Below are positions 34,012 through 43,500 of a stretch of DNA of 64,000 bases, piece by piece. Under the pieces are notes generated by a model, which searched no databases, was not told the origin of the DNA, and saw only the letters and a list, made by a program, of their open reading frames with translations. How positions within the stretch are numbered: position 1 is the stretch's first letter; each line of letters opens with the position of its first letter. A program made the translations under genes and the position numbers. Source of the DNA: Pseudoneobacillus sp052180215 (GTDB lineage: Bacteria; Bacillota; Bacilli; Bacillales; Cytobacillaceae); NCBI RefSeq assembly GCF_052180215.1, contig NZ_CP197471.1, positions 2,824,001-2,888,000 of the forward strand. Direction: 5' to 3'.

Positions 34012-34779
34012 TTATTCTGCTTTTAGGCTGGAGATAAATTCACCAAGCTTTTTCAATTCTTCATCAGTACCTTTGAAAACTCCTGGAGGCATATTTCCTT
34101 TACCCTTTTTAGCAATTTCCATTACTTCTTCAGGTGTTAAGCCTGTATCAACAAGTGCAGGAGCTCCTGCGCCACCTGTTAACTCAGCACCATGACATGT
34201 TAAACATGTATTAGCTTCCATGATTTTGTATCCTTCAGCTTCATGGTCAACCTCAACTTCAGCAACGATTTTCCCTTGTTTAGCAGCAGCTTCCCAGTCA
34301 TGAGTAGCAACCGATTCCCAAGTTAAATAGAAGATACCTGCTAAAGCTAGTAACATAAATCCTGTTGCTAATGGACGTTTTGAAGGACGACGATGTGGTC
34401 CGCGGTCAATAAATGGTGCAAGTAAAAGCCCACCAAACGCTAAACCAGGCATAATCATAGCTCCAATAACGGTATAAGGACCAGAAGCATAGGAATACTT
34501 TAGCAATTGATATAAGAATAAGAAATACCAGTCTGGTAATGGAATATATCCTGTATCTGTTGGATCAGCAATTCTCTCTAATGGAGATGGATGAGCAACT
34601 GTTAAACATAAATATCCAATTAAGAAGACAGCACCAACCATCCACTCTTTTAATAGAAAGTTTGGCCAGAAGGCTTCCGTTTTACCAGGGTATTCCGAAT
34701 AATCTTTAGGAATATTCGGTTTTCGCTCAGCTGGGACACGTGAGTCACCAACAAACTTCATCCCTTTTCCACGATGCAT
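34012..34779 (-). CDS. qcrC: menaquinol-cytochrome c reductase cytochrome b/c subunit
   Basis: A 255-residue fusion typical of Firmicute bc complexes. The N-terminal half carries subunit-IV-like helices with PLPDWYFLFLYQLLKYS, and the C-terminal half is a cytochrome c domain with the haem site CLTCH (Cys192, Cys195, His196). It passes electrons from the quinol oxidase core to cytochrome c at the outer membrane face. It is third in qcrA-qcrB-qcrC, 42 nt after qcrB. Confidence 0.97.
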   Translation of the reverse strand: MHRGKGMKFVGDSRVPAERKPNIPKDYSEYPGKTEAFWPNFLLKEWMVGAVFLIGYLCLTVAHPSPLERIADPTDTGYIPLPDWYFLFLYQLLKYSYASGPYTVIGAMIMPGLAFGGLLLAPFIDRGPHRRPSKRPLATGFMLLALAGIFYLTWESVATHDWEAAAKQGKIVAEVEVDHEAEGYKIMEANTCLTCHGAELTGGAGAPALVDTGLTPEEVMEIAKKGKGNMPPGVFKGTDEELKKLGEFISSLKAE

Positions 34780-34821
34780 TGTTTAATCCCCCTCCTTTAT
34801 ATTTACGATATCGTAATCGAT

Positions 34822-35496
34822 TTATAGTGGACCTGAAATACCTTGCTTACGAATAATTAAGAAGTGTGTTCCCATTAACCCTAATAATGCACCAGGTAAG
34901 AAGAATACATGGATCGCAAAGAAACGAGTTAATGTTTGTGCACCAACGATATCATGGTGTCCAGCAAGTAGTATTTTTACTTGGGTACCAATTAATGGTG
35001 TGGCTTCAGCAATTTGAAGACCTACTTTTGTTGCGAATAATGCTTTCATATCCCATGGTAATAAGTAACCTGTAAATCCTAAACCAAGCATTACGAAGAA
35101 GATAAGTACCCCAACTACCCAGTTTAATTCACGTGGCTTCTTATATGCGCCTTGGAAAAATACGCGTAACGTATGTAAGAACATCATTACGATAACTAAA
35201 CTAGCTCCCCAGTGATGCATTCCACGAACAATTTGTCCGAATGCTACTTCGTTTTGGAGATAGTAAACAGAACGCCATGCATTTTCAATGTCTGGTACAT
35301 AGTACATAGTTAAAAACATACCAGATAAAATTTGGATTACGGTTACAAAGAACGTTAATCCCCCAAAACAGTAAACAAATGCTGAAAAGTGATGTGCTGG
35401 GTTTACGTGTTCTGGTACTTCATGGTCAGCAATATCACGCCACAAAGGCGTAATATCTAAACGCTCATCAACCCAGTCATAAATCTTGTTCATCAA
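34822..35496 (-). CDS. qcrB: menaquinol-cytochrome c reductase cytochrome b subunit
   Basis: A 224-residue cytochrome b with four helices. Haem-ligand histidines lie in VRGMHHWGASLVI and in the helix after LLAGHHDIVG; the opening YDWVDERLDITPLWRDI is nearly identical to B. subtilis QcrB, also 224 residues. The start is either of two adjacent ATG codons (35496 or 35493). It is 3 nt after qcrA. Confidence 0.97.
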   Translation of the reverse strand: MMNKIYDWVDERLDITPLWRDIADHEVPEHVNPAHHFSAFVYCFGGLTFFVTVIQILSGMFLTMYYVPDIENAWRSVYYLQNEVAFGQIVRGMHHWGASLVIVMMFLHTLRVFFQGAYKKPRELNWVVGVLIFFVMLGLGFTGYLLPWDMKALFATKVGLQIAEATPLIGTQVKILLAGHHDIVGAQTLTRFFAIHVFFLPGALLGLMGTHFLIIRKQGISGPL

Positions 35497-35499
35497 TTA

Positions 35500-36006
35500 T
35501 TACGCCTCCTTTCGTGGTTTTGCTTTACCTAAATATAAGAGTCCATCTTTTTCCATGGTAGGATATACATCAAGTGGTGCCAAAGGTGGTGTACCAGGAA
35601 TGTTTGTACCATCTTTTGTATAACGACCATAGTGACACGGACAGAAGAATTGCTCAGGATTAGCCTTGTCCGTATTCCAACCAACAGTACATCCTAAATG
35701 TTTACACACTGGTGAAAGTGCAACAACTTTTCCATTGTCATCCTTATACACCCAAGCTGTGCTTGTTACTTCAGATTCATACCAAGCGTCTACTTGTTTA
35801 AAAGTAAAGTCCACACGTTGTGGTTCAGTTGTCAATTCCGCTACTTTTTGTGATGTTGGAATAAAATCACCAGCAGCTTCTGTTTTTAAAACAGGGTCGA
35901 TTGCAAATCGTACCATTGGCATTAACATACCAGCAGCCATGAAACCGCCTACACCAGTTAAGGTATAGTTTAGGAATTGTCGTCTAGAAACTCGATTTTT
36001 GCTCAT
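35500..36006 (-). CDS. qcrA: Rieske iron-sulfur subunit of the bc complex
   Basis: A 168-residue Rieske protein. A twin-arginine-type N-terminus (SRRQFLNYTLTG) precedes one anchor helix. Cluster boxes are CKHLGC (ligands Cys101, His103) and CPCH (Cys122, His125), with Cys106 and Cys124 forming the expected disulfide. I chose ATG 36006 because GAGGGGGG precedes it; the frame extends upstream to 36090 without a ribosome site. It heads the qcr operon. Confidence 0.97.
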   Translation of the reverse strand: MSKNRVSRRQFLNYTLTGVGGFMAAGMLMPMVRFAIDPVLKTEAAGDFIPTSQKVAELTTEPQRVDFTFKQVDAWYESEVTSTAWVYKDDNGKVVALSPVCKHLGCTVGWNTDKANPEQFFCPCHYGRYTKDGTNIPGTPPLAPLDVYPTMEKDGLLYLGKAKPRKEA

Positions 36007-36131
36007 GCTTTTCCCCCCTCTATTACATAATGAAGTAATATAGACATTACACAATACATATAAAACTAGGACATAACAATGATATATCAATCTCTAATGA
36101 AGGTCAATAACATACTTAACGAAGAAAAATA

Positions 36132-36593
36132 TTATTCTTCATGCCATTTTTGTGTAAATAAATTTAATAATTGTTTCACCTGGTCCAAAAGGATAGAATT
36201 TTTTTGTTTTTCTTCCATATGCTCTAAAGGTAATGCAGGCAGCCAAATGAGAGAACCGCTTAATTGCTGTTCAACCATTTTCCAGTCACTATCAGCGGTA
36301 ACATAAAAAATATGTTTAAAATCCTCCGCTTTAAGCCTATTCTCCCACTCTATAAGATCGCTTAACCCTTTGTTATGTTCCTTGCTTTTAAAGTATATAA
36401 ATCCCGGCATTAATATAAGCCTGCCTTTAAACTGTCTTTCTAATTGAGTGGCTAATAAATTAATAAACTCAGTCATATTTGCTGATTGCTTTGCATCATC
36501 CCCAAAAGATATTGGATATAGAGGAATAACCACTGTATCAATATACTCTCTAGATTTTAAAAACATGTCCATGTCTTCGGGTACCCATTTCAT
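36132..36593 (-). CDS. ypiF: YpiF, DUF2487 family protein
   Basis: A 153-residue soluble protein starting MKWVPEDMDMFLKSREYIDT and containing VVIPLYPISFGDDAKQSANM, features of DUF2487/YpiF. It lies directly upstream of qcrA with a 125-bp gap, as in B. subtilis. Function is unknown. No membrane segments are evident. Confidence 0.85.
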   Translation of the reverse strand: MKWVPEDMDMFLKSREYIDTVVIPLYPISFGDDAKQSANMTEFINLLATQLERQFKGRLILMPGFIYFKSKEHNKGLSDLIEWENRLKAEDFKHIFYVTADSDWKMVEQQLSGSLIWLPALPLEHMEEKQKNSILLDQVKQLLNLFTQKWHEE

Positions 36594-36756
36594 CTACTTC
36601 ACTCCATAATATAGAAATTCCTCTATAATATATCATTATTATAGGCAATTTATCTAAAAAATTATCCAACTATATTAATTAGTTCTACATAAAAGAAAAT
36701 TCCCTTCAAACCTTAATAAAATTTCACAAAATCGTCACATATAAAAACACAATAGA

Positions 36757-36789
36757 AAAAGCTGAATCACCTTCGATTCAGCTTTTTCT
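36757..36789. terminator. terminator downstream of ypiB
   Basis: A 13-bp stem AAAAAGCTGAATC/GATTCAGCTTTTT with flanking A/T tracts lies two bases past the ypiB stop. Confidence 0.92.
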
Positions 36790-36790
36790 A

Positions 36791-37333
36791 TTATATCTTT
36801 AAATTTTTCAATTGATCAGTTAGGCGCTCGAATGCTATTTTGTCTTGCTTATCAAGTGCTTCATCAATAAGGGACAGCAGCTTTTCCCTGTGGAAACGAG
36901 TAATGCTTTCATTCAAGATTTGTTCTGCTATAATTCGGTCAGAGTCATTTGTTTGAAGATGATTTGGCATAAAAGGGTTCTCTTCTAGAACCGCTACATA
37001 CTGGTGAGCCTGATTGGATGCATGGAAATTCAATTGAATAAATATCTCCTCATCTCGGTTTAGCCGGATATCATGAAAAGATTTTTCTGCATCAGTGGTC
37101 ATAACATTTTCCTTATAAAAGCGGAATGGCACTTTATCCACACAATGCGTTGACATAACCAATCCTCTTGGACAATACTGTGCCTGATCAACAAAATGAA
37201 CCTTTTCCATTAATTGATCATGGCTCATTAAATAATTCAGTATCCAGACACATTCTCTGCGCTTCAGCTGATAATGATTTAAAAACCAACGAATAAAGTC
37301 CTTTTTCTCGTTGACAGATACAGGGGTTGCCAT
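36791..37333 (-). CDS. ypiB: YpiB, UPF0302/IDEAL-domain protein
   Basis: A 180-residue cytoplasmic protein. The N-terminal UPF0302 domain has RRECVWILNYLMSHDQLMEK (about 25-44) and ends with a C-terminal IDEAL motif region (LIDEALDKQDKIAFERLTDQ). It is encoded 37 nt after ypiA, as in B. subtilis. It has been linked to control of QcrA or to competence in Bacillus, but I cannot support a function from sequence. Confidence 0.88.
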   Translation of the reverse strand: MATPVSVNEKKDFIRWFLNHYQLKRRECVWILNYLMSHDQLMEKVHFVDQAQYCPRGLVMSTHCVDKVPFRFYKENVMTTDAEKSFHDIRLNRDEEIFIQLNFHASNQAHQYVAVLEENPFMPNHLQTNDSDRIIAEQILNESITRFHREKLLSLIDEALDKQDKIAFERLTDQLKNLKI

Positions 37334-37370
37334 TGTTTATCCCTCCTCTGCAGGCTCATCAATGAAAGAG

Positions 37371-38630
37371 TTATCTTTCTGTTAATCTTTCAAGTACTTG
37401 CATGTACTCCTCATTACTTGGATCTTCTTTTAGTAATTCATTAAAAATTTCGGCAGATTCCTTTGTTTTTCCTTCTTCCATTAAAAAATAACCATATTCT
37501 AAAAGGAAATCTGTATTGTTATTAAAAAAAGTATATGCACGCTCATATTTGTTTAATGCCTGTAAATAATCTTCTAATTTGTGATAGGCAATGGCAGCAT
37601 CCCATAGTAGCTGCGGCTCTTCTTCATCCATTGTTTCAATATTCTTAATAAGATCAAGCACATCTTCATATTGTTCATTGTGAAGAAAGAGTTTATTTAA
37701 GGTTAAAGCTGCCTCTGTAAAACCTGGGTCTAAGGCAATAGCTTCTCTAAGTAATTCTTCTGCTTCCTTTTCACGAGCTAATTTTAGAGCTATTTTTCCT
37801 CCATAGTAGTATAAGTCTTTATTGAATTCATCTTGGTGTAACCCAAGTTTAATGGCTTCAAAACAAGCCTCTAGCTCTCCTTCCTGTTCATATGCTTTCG
37901 CTAAATATAAATACAAGGAGTGGTACTCAGGATCTAGTTCTTTTAATTCATTAAATTTTTCTATCGCTGTTTGGTTATATCCAGCTTGGTAAGCTGTAAA
38001 AGCATAACCAAATAACGTATTAATTTCTAACTTTTCCTCTAAAGCTTTATCATAATGAGGGAGTGCTTCCTCAAACTGTCCAGAGACACTTAAAACCTCC
38101 GCTAATCTTTGATGCAAGTTAACACCGGCAATCTCTGTTTGTTCAGAGAGAACCTCTTGATACGCTTCTACCGCTTCTGAAAGCTTACCTTGTTCCGCAT
38201 ATAATTCACCAAGTGCGAAATCAATTATTTTCTCATCTGGTAATAATGCTTTTGCTTTTAATATTTTTTGCTCACTTACTTCAAATAAACCTTGCATTTG
38301 ATATAAGTCAGCTAGCAATAATAAAGATTGCGGAAAGCTTGGGTCTTGTTCCGAAATTTGTTCTAGCAATAACATGGCTTGCTCTTCGTTATCCATTTCT
38401 AAATAAATTTCCGCCAAAAATACGAGTAACTCTCCCTCTTCAGGGTATTTTTCTAATAAGGTCTCAAATAATGCTTTGGATTCTTCTAAAAATCCTAACT
38501 GAAATAATCTTTCTCCTAATTCATATTGAACTTCTGCATTGCCATTTTTTAATACTGCTGAGTATTTTTTTAAAGCTTCGGTATGATGACCGTCTTCCAA
38601 AAGTGAAATGATTTCATTAACGATAGTCAT
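37371..38630 (-). CDS. ypiA: YpiA, TPR-repeat protein
   Basis: A 419-residue, acidic, all-helical protein made of about 11 tetratricopeptide-like repeats from residue 3 to the end (for example ALKKYSAVLKNGNAEVQYEL and AVEAYQEVLSEQTEIAGV). No signal or membrane segment is present, so it is probably a cytoplasmic scaffold. It is followed by ypiB. In B. subtilis the next upstream gene is the EPSP synthase; here an extra gene (38650-39549) intervenes. Confidence 0.9.
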   Translation of the reverse strand: MTIVNEIISLLEDGHHTEALKKYSAVLKNGNAEVQYELGERLFQLGFLEESKALFETLLEKYPEEGELLVFLAEIYLEMDNEEQAMLLLEQISEQDPSFPQSLLLLADLYQMQGLFEVSEQKILKAKALLPDEKIIDFALGELYAEQGKLSEAVEAYQEVLSEQTEIAGVNLHQRLAEVLSVSGQFEEALPHYDKALEEKLEINTLFGYAFTAYQAGYNQTAIEKFNELKELDPEYHSLYLYLAKAYEQEGELEACFEAIKLGLHQDEFNKDLYYYGGKIALKLAREKEAEELLREAIALDPGFTEAALTLNKLFLHNEQYEDVLDLIKNIETMDEEEPQLLWDAAIAYHKLEDYLQALNKYERAYTFFNNNTDFLLEYGYFLMEEGKTKESAEIFNELLKEDPSNEEYMQVLERLTER

Positions 38631-38649
38631 AGGTAAATCCTTTCTTTAA

Positions 38650-39549
38650 TTATGAAATTGAAAAATAAGAAGGCATTTTTATAGTTACATACTCTCCAAA
38701 ACCTGAACGAAATAAAATACCATCTTGGGCAGCCCGAATGACTACACCCTTATGAACAGTAATAACTAATCTATCATTATGATAATGAAACAAGCCTTGA
38801 ACATCAATATTATTGATTTCACGACTTCGTCTATAAAGGTTATAACTTAGTTCTCCGCCTTGTATTAAACTGGATTTTATTGGGTATATCCCCATTTTAC
38901 TCAATAATTGTATCGTTAGAGGGGCTCCTTCTAAGAACGGGGAATCTACATGATGAATCTTATTTTCCTCAAGTACAACCTTCCATTCCTGCACTAATCT
39001 TTTATTTATTTGGCTATCATGGAAATATGGTACTAGAAGGCTATTGTAAGGAAACATAGCTTCTCTTATCCATCCCCAAGGAATAGATTGTAAATCATCC
39101 TCTTCACTTAATTCAATAAATAAGACCGGAATTTTTTCACGTTTGCATTTTCTGATAAATTCAGGTGTTAAAAGTTTGATTGGGATTTTCACTCCAATAA
39201 TATAATCTATTGGCGACCCAATAAGTTCTACCTTTTTGCTTTTTAGTTTTGCAGATAATTCCCTTTCATACTTCACATCAACATATGTCAATAATGTAGT
39301 AGACCCTTTTTGGATAAATCGTTCAAGAAAATATTGTTTCTTTTCCTGAAAAGAGGACTTCATGCCTTGAAGAGAATCAAATATTACATAGGTAGGAGTC
39401 ATAATATAGGGTTCTACATTCATTTTCATATAGGAATATTTTTTAAAATTTTTACTCATAAAAGCAATGTGATTATCTTTCACTAAGAATGAGGTAGTAA
39501 CGAGTTCATCTTCTTTTAAAATATTAGCATTTTCGATGATATAAGTCAT
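38650..39549 (-). CDS. amidohydrolase-like protein lacking metal ligands
   Basis: A 299-residue protein I do not recognise by name. The N-terminus (ENANILKEDELVTTSFLVKD, then IAFM) looks like the composite beta-sandwich of NagA- or dihydroorotase-type amidohydrolases. However, MTPTYVIFDSLQG stands where PGFIDxHxH should be, so the zinc ligands are missing. GSTTLLTYVDV resembles the family's GTTT strand, and the C-terminal GVVIRAAQDGILFRSGFGE the closing sandwich strand. It lies between ypiA and aroA, 19 nt before ypiA. Probably a non-catalytic amidohydrolase-fold protein; function unknown. Confidence 0.6.
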   Translation of the reverse strand: MTYIIENANILKEDELVTTSFLVKDNHIAFMSKNFKKYSYMKMNVEPYIMTPTYVIFDSLQGMKSSFQEKKQYFLERFIQKGSTTLLTYVDVKYERELSAKLKSKKVELIGSPIDYIIGVKIPIKLLTPEFIRKCKREKIPVLFIELSEEDDLQSIPWGWIREAMFPYNSLLVPYFHDSQINKRLVQEWKVVLEENKIHHVDSPFLEGAPLTIQLLSKMGIYPIKSSLIQGGELSYNLYRRSREINNIDVQGLFHYHNDRLVITVHKGVVIRAAQDGILFRSGFGEYVTIKMPSYFSIS

Positions 39550-39639
39550 ATAACCACCCTTTTATTGGTCTTAAGACAAGCTATGACTATTCCACGAAAA
39601 TATGCCATTTTATTTTATCAAGAACGTGATCTTGCAAAA

Positions 39640-39667
39640 AAAAATCCGCAGATTGCGGATTTTTTGT
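39640..39667. terminator. terminator of the aromatic amino acid gene cluster
   Basis: The stem AAAATCCGCA/TGCGGATTTT with a three-base loop and A/T tracts lies just past the aroA stop. Confidence 0.92.
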
Positions 39668-39670
39668 AAG

Positions 39671-40960
39671 CTATTTTATTAATTGGGATAAATCAGAAAA
39701 GAATTCTGGATAGGAAACAGCTACAGCCTCCGCATTCTCTAACTCGACAGGTTCTTCACATATTAAAGAGGCAATCGCTAACATCATACCGATACGATGG
39801 TCACCATGACTTGAAACTTTGCTACCGTGAAGCTTCGTTGGCCCATTGATTATCATGCCATCCTTAGTAGCAACAATATCAGCTCCTAGTTTGCTTAGTT
39901 CCTTTACTACTGTATCTATACGATTTGTTTCTTTTACTTTTAATTCTTCAGCATCTCTTATAATCGTCTGCCCCTCTGCTTGTGTTGCAAGTAAGGCGAT
40001 GATAGGTATTTCATCAATTAATCTAGGAATAAGCTCTCCTTCAATCACAGTGCCTTTTAAATTAGAGGTTTGGATAATGATATCACCAACAGGTTCAAAA
40101 GACTCTTCATTGTAAGAAGAAATATTTATATTTGCCCCCATTTTTTCCAATACTTCAACGATACCTTTTCTCGTAGGGTTTAAGCCAACACGATTCAGCG
40201 TGATATGGCTTTCAGGAACAACTGCCCCCGCGACTAGGAAAAAGGCTGCCGACGATATATCACCTGGAACATCAACATGTCTCCCAAAAAGCCTTTGAGA
40301 TCCTTCAACAATAATCGATAAGTCATCTATATAGATATCACCGCCAAAATGGCGAATCATTCTTTCCGTATGATCTCTTGTCTTAGCAGATTCTATAATT
40401 TTTGTTTTGCCTTCAGCCTGTAATCCAGCAAATAAAAGAGCTGATTTAACTTGTGCGCTTGCCACTGGCATTTGATAGGTAATCGATTTTAGTCCTCCCC
40501 CCCTTAATGAGAGAGGTGTATATTCACCATTGCTCCTACCATCAATCCTTGCACCCATTTCTCGCAAAGGATTAATCACTCTTCTCATTGGCCTTTTAGC
40601 AATTGAATCATCACCGATAAAGGTAGAGTGAAAGGTTCTGCCTGCCAGTAGCCCTAGCATTAAGCGAATGGTCGTCCCAGAGTTACCCACATTTAATAGG
40701 TTGATGGGTTCTCTTAAATGATCCCATCCTCTTCCATGGATGGTGATTGTGTAATCAGTTTCTTCTATTTCAACCCCCAACTCCCTAAAACAGCGTATGG
40801 TGCTTAGGCAGTCCTCCCCTTTTAAGAAATTACTTACAGTTGTTGTACCATTAGCAATGGCTCCAAACATAACAGAACGGTGAGAGATAGATTTATCTCC
40901 AGGGATGTTTAATAGTCCTTCCAATCTGTTTACATTATGAATAAGCTTTTGTGCCCCCAT
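39671..40960 (-). CDS. aroA: 3-phosphoshikimate 1-carboxyvinyltransferase (EPSP synthase)
   Basis: A 429-residue shikimate-pathway enzyme (called aroE in B. subtilis). It has GDKSISHRSVMFGA near the N-terminus (PEP-site Lys and Ser-His-Arg), NVGNSGTTIRLMLG with TTIR, FIGDDSIAKRPMRR, and DEIPIIALLA with the catalytic Asp. NSGTTIR in place of NAGTA(M/L)R suggests a class II-type PEP site, usually less glyphosate-sensitive (family knowledge, inference here). The last gene of the aro cluster, separated from tyrA by a mobile repeat. Confidence 0.96.
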   Translation of the reverse strand: MGAQKLIHNVNRLEGLLNIPGDKSISHRSVMFGAIANGTTTVSNFLKGEDCLSTIRCFRELGVEIEETDYTITIHGRGWDHLREPINLLNVGNSGTTIRLMLGLLAGRTFHSTFIGDDSIAKRPMRRVINPLREMGARIDGRSNGEYTPLSLRGGGLKSITYQMPVASAQVKSALLFAGLQAEGKTKIIESAKTRDHTERMIRHFGGDIYIDDLSIIVEGSQRLFGRHVDVPGDISSAAFFLVAGAVVPESHITLNRVGLNPTRKGIVEVLEKMGANINISSYNEESFEPVGDIIIQTSNLKGTVIEGELIPRLIDEIPIIALLATQAEGQTIIRDAEELKVKETNRIDTVVKELSKLGADIVATKDGMIINGPTKLHGSKVSSHGDHRIGMMLAIASLICEEPVELENAEAVAVSYPEFFSDLSQLIK

Positions 40961-41004
40961 GCAATCATCCTTTCCTAAATATGAGGATAATGTTTTTAAA
41001 CTTA

Positions 41005-41177
41005 GGCTGTTTTCGTATAGATTGAGGTTTTCGTAAAAATCCCAAAAGCCGGATTTTTACAGCTGCCCTTAATGAGTGAGTAGCTCTTTTCTTGATTTCC
41101 CAAAGAAATTTAATCAAATACTTATGTAAAATCATTCTTTATTAGTTTTAAAAGCAACAAAGTTTTAGAAAAGAGCC
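41005..41177. mobile_element. ISL3-like non-autonomous element (MITE) between tyrA and aroA
   Basis: A 173-bp element with ends GGCTGTTTTCG and CGAAAAGAGCC-like (right end GAAAAGAGCC), flanked by the perfect 8-bp direct repeat TAAACTTA at 40997-41004 and 41178-41185. The GGCTCTTT-type ends and 8-bp duplications match the ISL3 family. No transposase is encoded. Inside is a terminator-like hairpin AAAAATCC/GGATTTTT (41035-41058). Confidence 0.8.
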
Positions 41178-41182
41178 TAAAC

Positions 41183-42310
41183 TTATGGCCCAACGGATAC
41201 TTCGTAATTGGTATTTTTCATGATACAAGCTATCGCTTGGCTTCGGTCACTGTCTGACTGAAAGCTTATAACCAAAATCCCATATATTTCTTCCCGTGTT
41301 TCTATGATTCGTATATTGGTAATACTAATTCTCTCATTTGCCAAATAACCAGTAATTTCGGAAATGACACCAGGATAATCAGGGACATCAACAAACAAGT
41401 CGTAAAATGCAGGAATGGCCCCTTTTTCTTTCGAAGGAAGTAAATCTCGAAATTGTTTTGCTTTTTCAAAATACTCATAAATGGATTGGCCATCTTCCTT
41501 AATCAAAAAATCCCTAACATATTCCATTTCATTTTGCCATTTATCTAAAAGGTCCAACAGGATTTTTTTATTATGTAATAAAATGTCTCTCCACATAGGT
41601 GGACTACTTGAGGCAATTCTAGTAATATCACGAAAACCACCTGCGGCAAGCCTTGGCACTAATTCATAAGTATGGCTCGACTTTTCTGCTTGATGAACAA
41701 TGGAAGCTGCAATTAAATGGGGAAAGTGACTAACAACACCAGTTAAATAATCATGGTCTTTTGCTGCCATGATTAATAATTTTGCTTTTGTCCCGCTTAA
41801 TAATCCTTTTAAACGATCTATTTGAGCTTCGTTGACATCTTCAGTCGGGGTGAGCAAATAAAAAGCATTTTCAAACAGAATCGACTTTGCTGCTAGTACA
41901 CCACTCTTATGGGAACCCGCCATCGGGTGTCCACCAATAAAAGTTATATTTTTTTCACGAAGACAGGAAGCATGCGAAACAATACTACTTTTTGTACTTC
42001 CTGTATCTGTAATAATGACATTTCTCTTTAATGTAATAGTTGTTAACTCAGAAATAATTTTTTCAGTTTCCATTACAGGTGCAGATATGAAGATAAAATC
42101 AGCTTCCTTTGCACCTTCAGAGATGCAATCAACCATTTCATCTATTACACCAATTTTTTTGGCCTTTTTTAGTTCTTCTTGTTTAATATCGTATCCAATA
42201 ATAATGCTTTTGGGATGGTCTTTCTTAATACAAAGTGCTATTGATCCTCCGATTAATCCCACCCCAATAATGAAAACACGACTATCCAAATCATCCACAG
42301 CCTTTATCAT
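41183..42310 (-). CDS. tyrA: prephenate dehydrogenase with ACT domain
   Basis: A 375-residue enzyme for tyrosine synthesis. The NAD-binding motif is GVGLIGGS (16-23); GGHPMAGSHKSG carries the catalytic His; a C-terminal ACT domain (about 300-370: VPDYPGVISEITGYLANERI) suggests feedback by tyrosine. Its TAA stop lies inside the 8-bp target duplication of the adjacent mobile element, so the coding sequence is intact. It follows hisC by 83 nt. Confidence 0.95.
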   Translation of the reverse strand: MIKAVDDLDSRVFIIGVGLIGGSIALCIKKDHPKSIIIGYDIKQEELKKAKKIGVIDEMVDCISEGAKEADFIFISAPVMETEKIISELTTITLKRNVIITDTGSTKSSIVSHASCLREKNITFIGGHPMAGSHKSGVLAAKSILFENAFYLLTPTEDVNEAQIDRLKGLLSGTKAKLLIMAAKDHDYLTGVVSHFPHLIAASIVHQAEKSSHTYELVPRLAAGGFRDITRIASSSPPMWRDILLHNKKILLDLLDKWQNEMEYVRDFLIKEDGQSIYEYFEKAKQFRDLLPSKEKGAIPAFYDLFVDVPDYPGVISEITGYLANERISITNIRIIETREEIYGILVISFQSDSDRSQAIACIMKNTNYEVSVGP

Positions 42311-42393
42311 GTCTTTCCAAAAAGTACGATTCCTGAGAAAAGCATAAGTTTAGCCTTCCTGTATAAACTTTGGATTTCTACTTCCCCAATAAA

Positions 42394-43500
42394 CTAGGAA
42401 ATAGTGTTACCTACATTTTGTTGCAAAAAAGCTTTCATTTGGTCGATAACAGCTTTATTTTGCTCTAACGAACCAATCGTAACCCTTACTGAAGTAGGAA
42501 ATCCTAAAGCATTACCCGAACGAACGATAAATCCCCGCTCTAATAAAAACTGAAATACTTTATCCGAATCGACTTTAAAATCAATTAAGATAAAGTTACC
42601 TTGTGACGGATAATAGTGTAGTCCACTTTCTTGACAAAATTGATAAAACAACTGCAAACCTTCTCTATTTGCATTTTTACACGTTTCAACAAACTCCTGA
42701 TCACCAATTGCCGCTTCTCCAGCAATTTGAGCAAAGCTATTATTATTAAATGGCTCTCTTGTCGGTTCAAGGAGCTTAATGACTTCGGGATTACTTATTC
42801 CATAACCTAATCTAAAACCAGCAAGTCCATATATTTTAGAAAAGGTCCTTAAAACAATTAGATTGTGATAGTTTTTAATCAACTCTAGTGCATCATAATA
42901 ATCTGAAGCATCGACATACTCATAATAAGCTTCATCTAAAACGACTAATACATGAGACGGCACTTGATTTAAGAACGATAAAATTTGATTTTTATTAATA
43001 TATATTCCGGTTGGGTTATTTGGACTGCATATCCAAACTACACTCGTCTTATCATCTATCACTCGTAGCATGCCGTTTAAATCATGTTCCCCGTTTATTA
43101 ACGGTACTTCACGAATTTCTGCACCTTCGATCACTGCATTGTGCTTATATTGTGGAAATGTTGGTGTAGCCATAACGGTATTTGTGTTTGAATCTAGTAA
43201 CGACCTGGATATGATTTGGATGACCTCATCTGATCCATTTCCAAATAGGAGTTGTTCTGGTGAGACTCTTAGATAATTAGCTAGTGTAGTACGTAAGTTA
43301 GTAGCATAACCGTCTGGATATAAAGCATAAGGCTTTTCCATACTTTTAATGGAATCCATTACTGCTGGAGAACAGCCAAATGGATTTTCATTTGATGCTA
43401 GTTTAATAATATTACTTAATCCATATTGCTTCTTTACCTCATCAATGGATTTTCCAGGTTGATAAGGTTTTAGGGAAAGAAGCTGTTCTTTTATCTTCAT
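42394..43500 (-). CDS. hisC: histidinol-phosphate / aromatic aminotransferase
   Basis: A 368-residue class I/II PLP aminotransferase. The cofactor site includes ASNENPFG, CSPNNPTG, DEAYYEYV and the PLP lysine in RTFSKIYGLAGFRLGYG. In B. subtilis the homologous enzyme serves histidine and also phenylalanine/tyrosine synthesis; its place between aroH and tyrA supports an aromatic role here. A GAGGTGAA ribosome site precedes the ATG. It is 12 nt after aroH; the trp operon found here in B. subtilis is absent. Confidence 0.95.
   Translation of the reverse strand: MKIKEQLLSLKPYQPGKSIDEVKKQYGLSNIIKLASNENPFGCSPAVMDSIKSMEKPYALYPDGYATNLRTTLANYLRVSPEQLLFGNGSDEVIQIISRSLLDSNTNTVMATPTFPQYKHNAVIEGAEIREVPLINGEHDLNGMLRVIDDKTSVVWICSPNNPTGIYINKNQILSFLNQVPSHVLVVLDEAYYEYVDASDYYDALELIKNYHNLIVLRTFSKIYGLAGFRLGYGISNPEVIKLLEPTREPFNNNSFAQIAGEAAIGDQEFVETCKNANREGLQLFYQFCQESGLHYYPSQGNFILIDFKVDSDKVFQFLLERGFIVRSGNALGFPTSVRVTIGSLEQNKAVIDQMKAFLQQNVGNTIS

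Noticed and set aside
40997..41185. A degenerate full insertion sequence with a transposase
   Set aside because: The space between the ends is only about 173 bp and has no transposase coding capacity.
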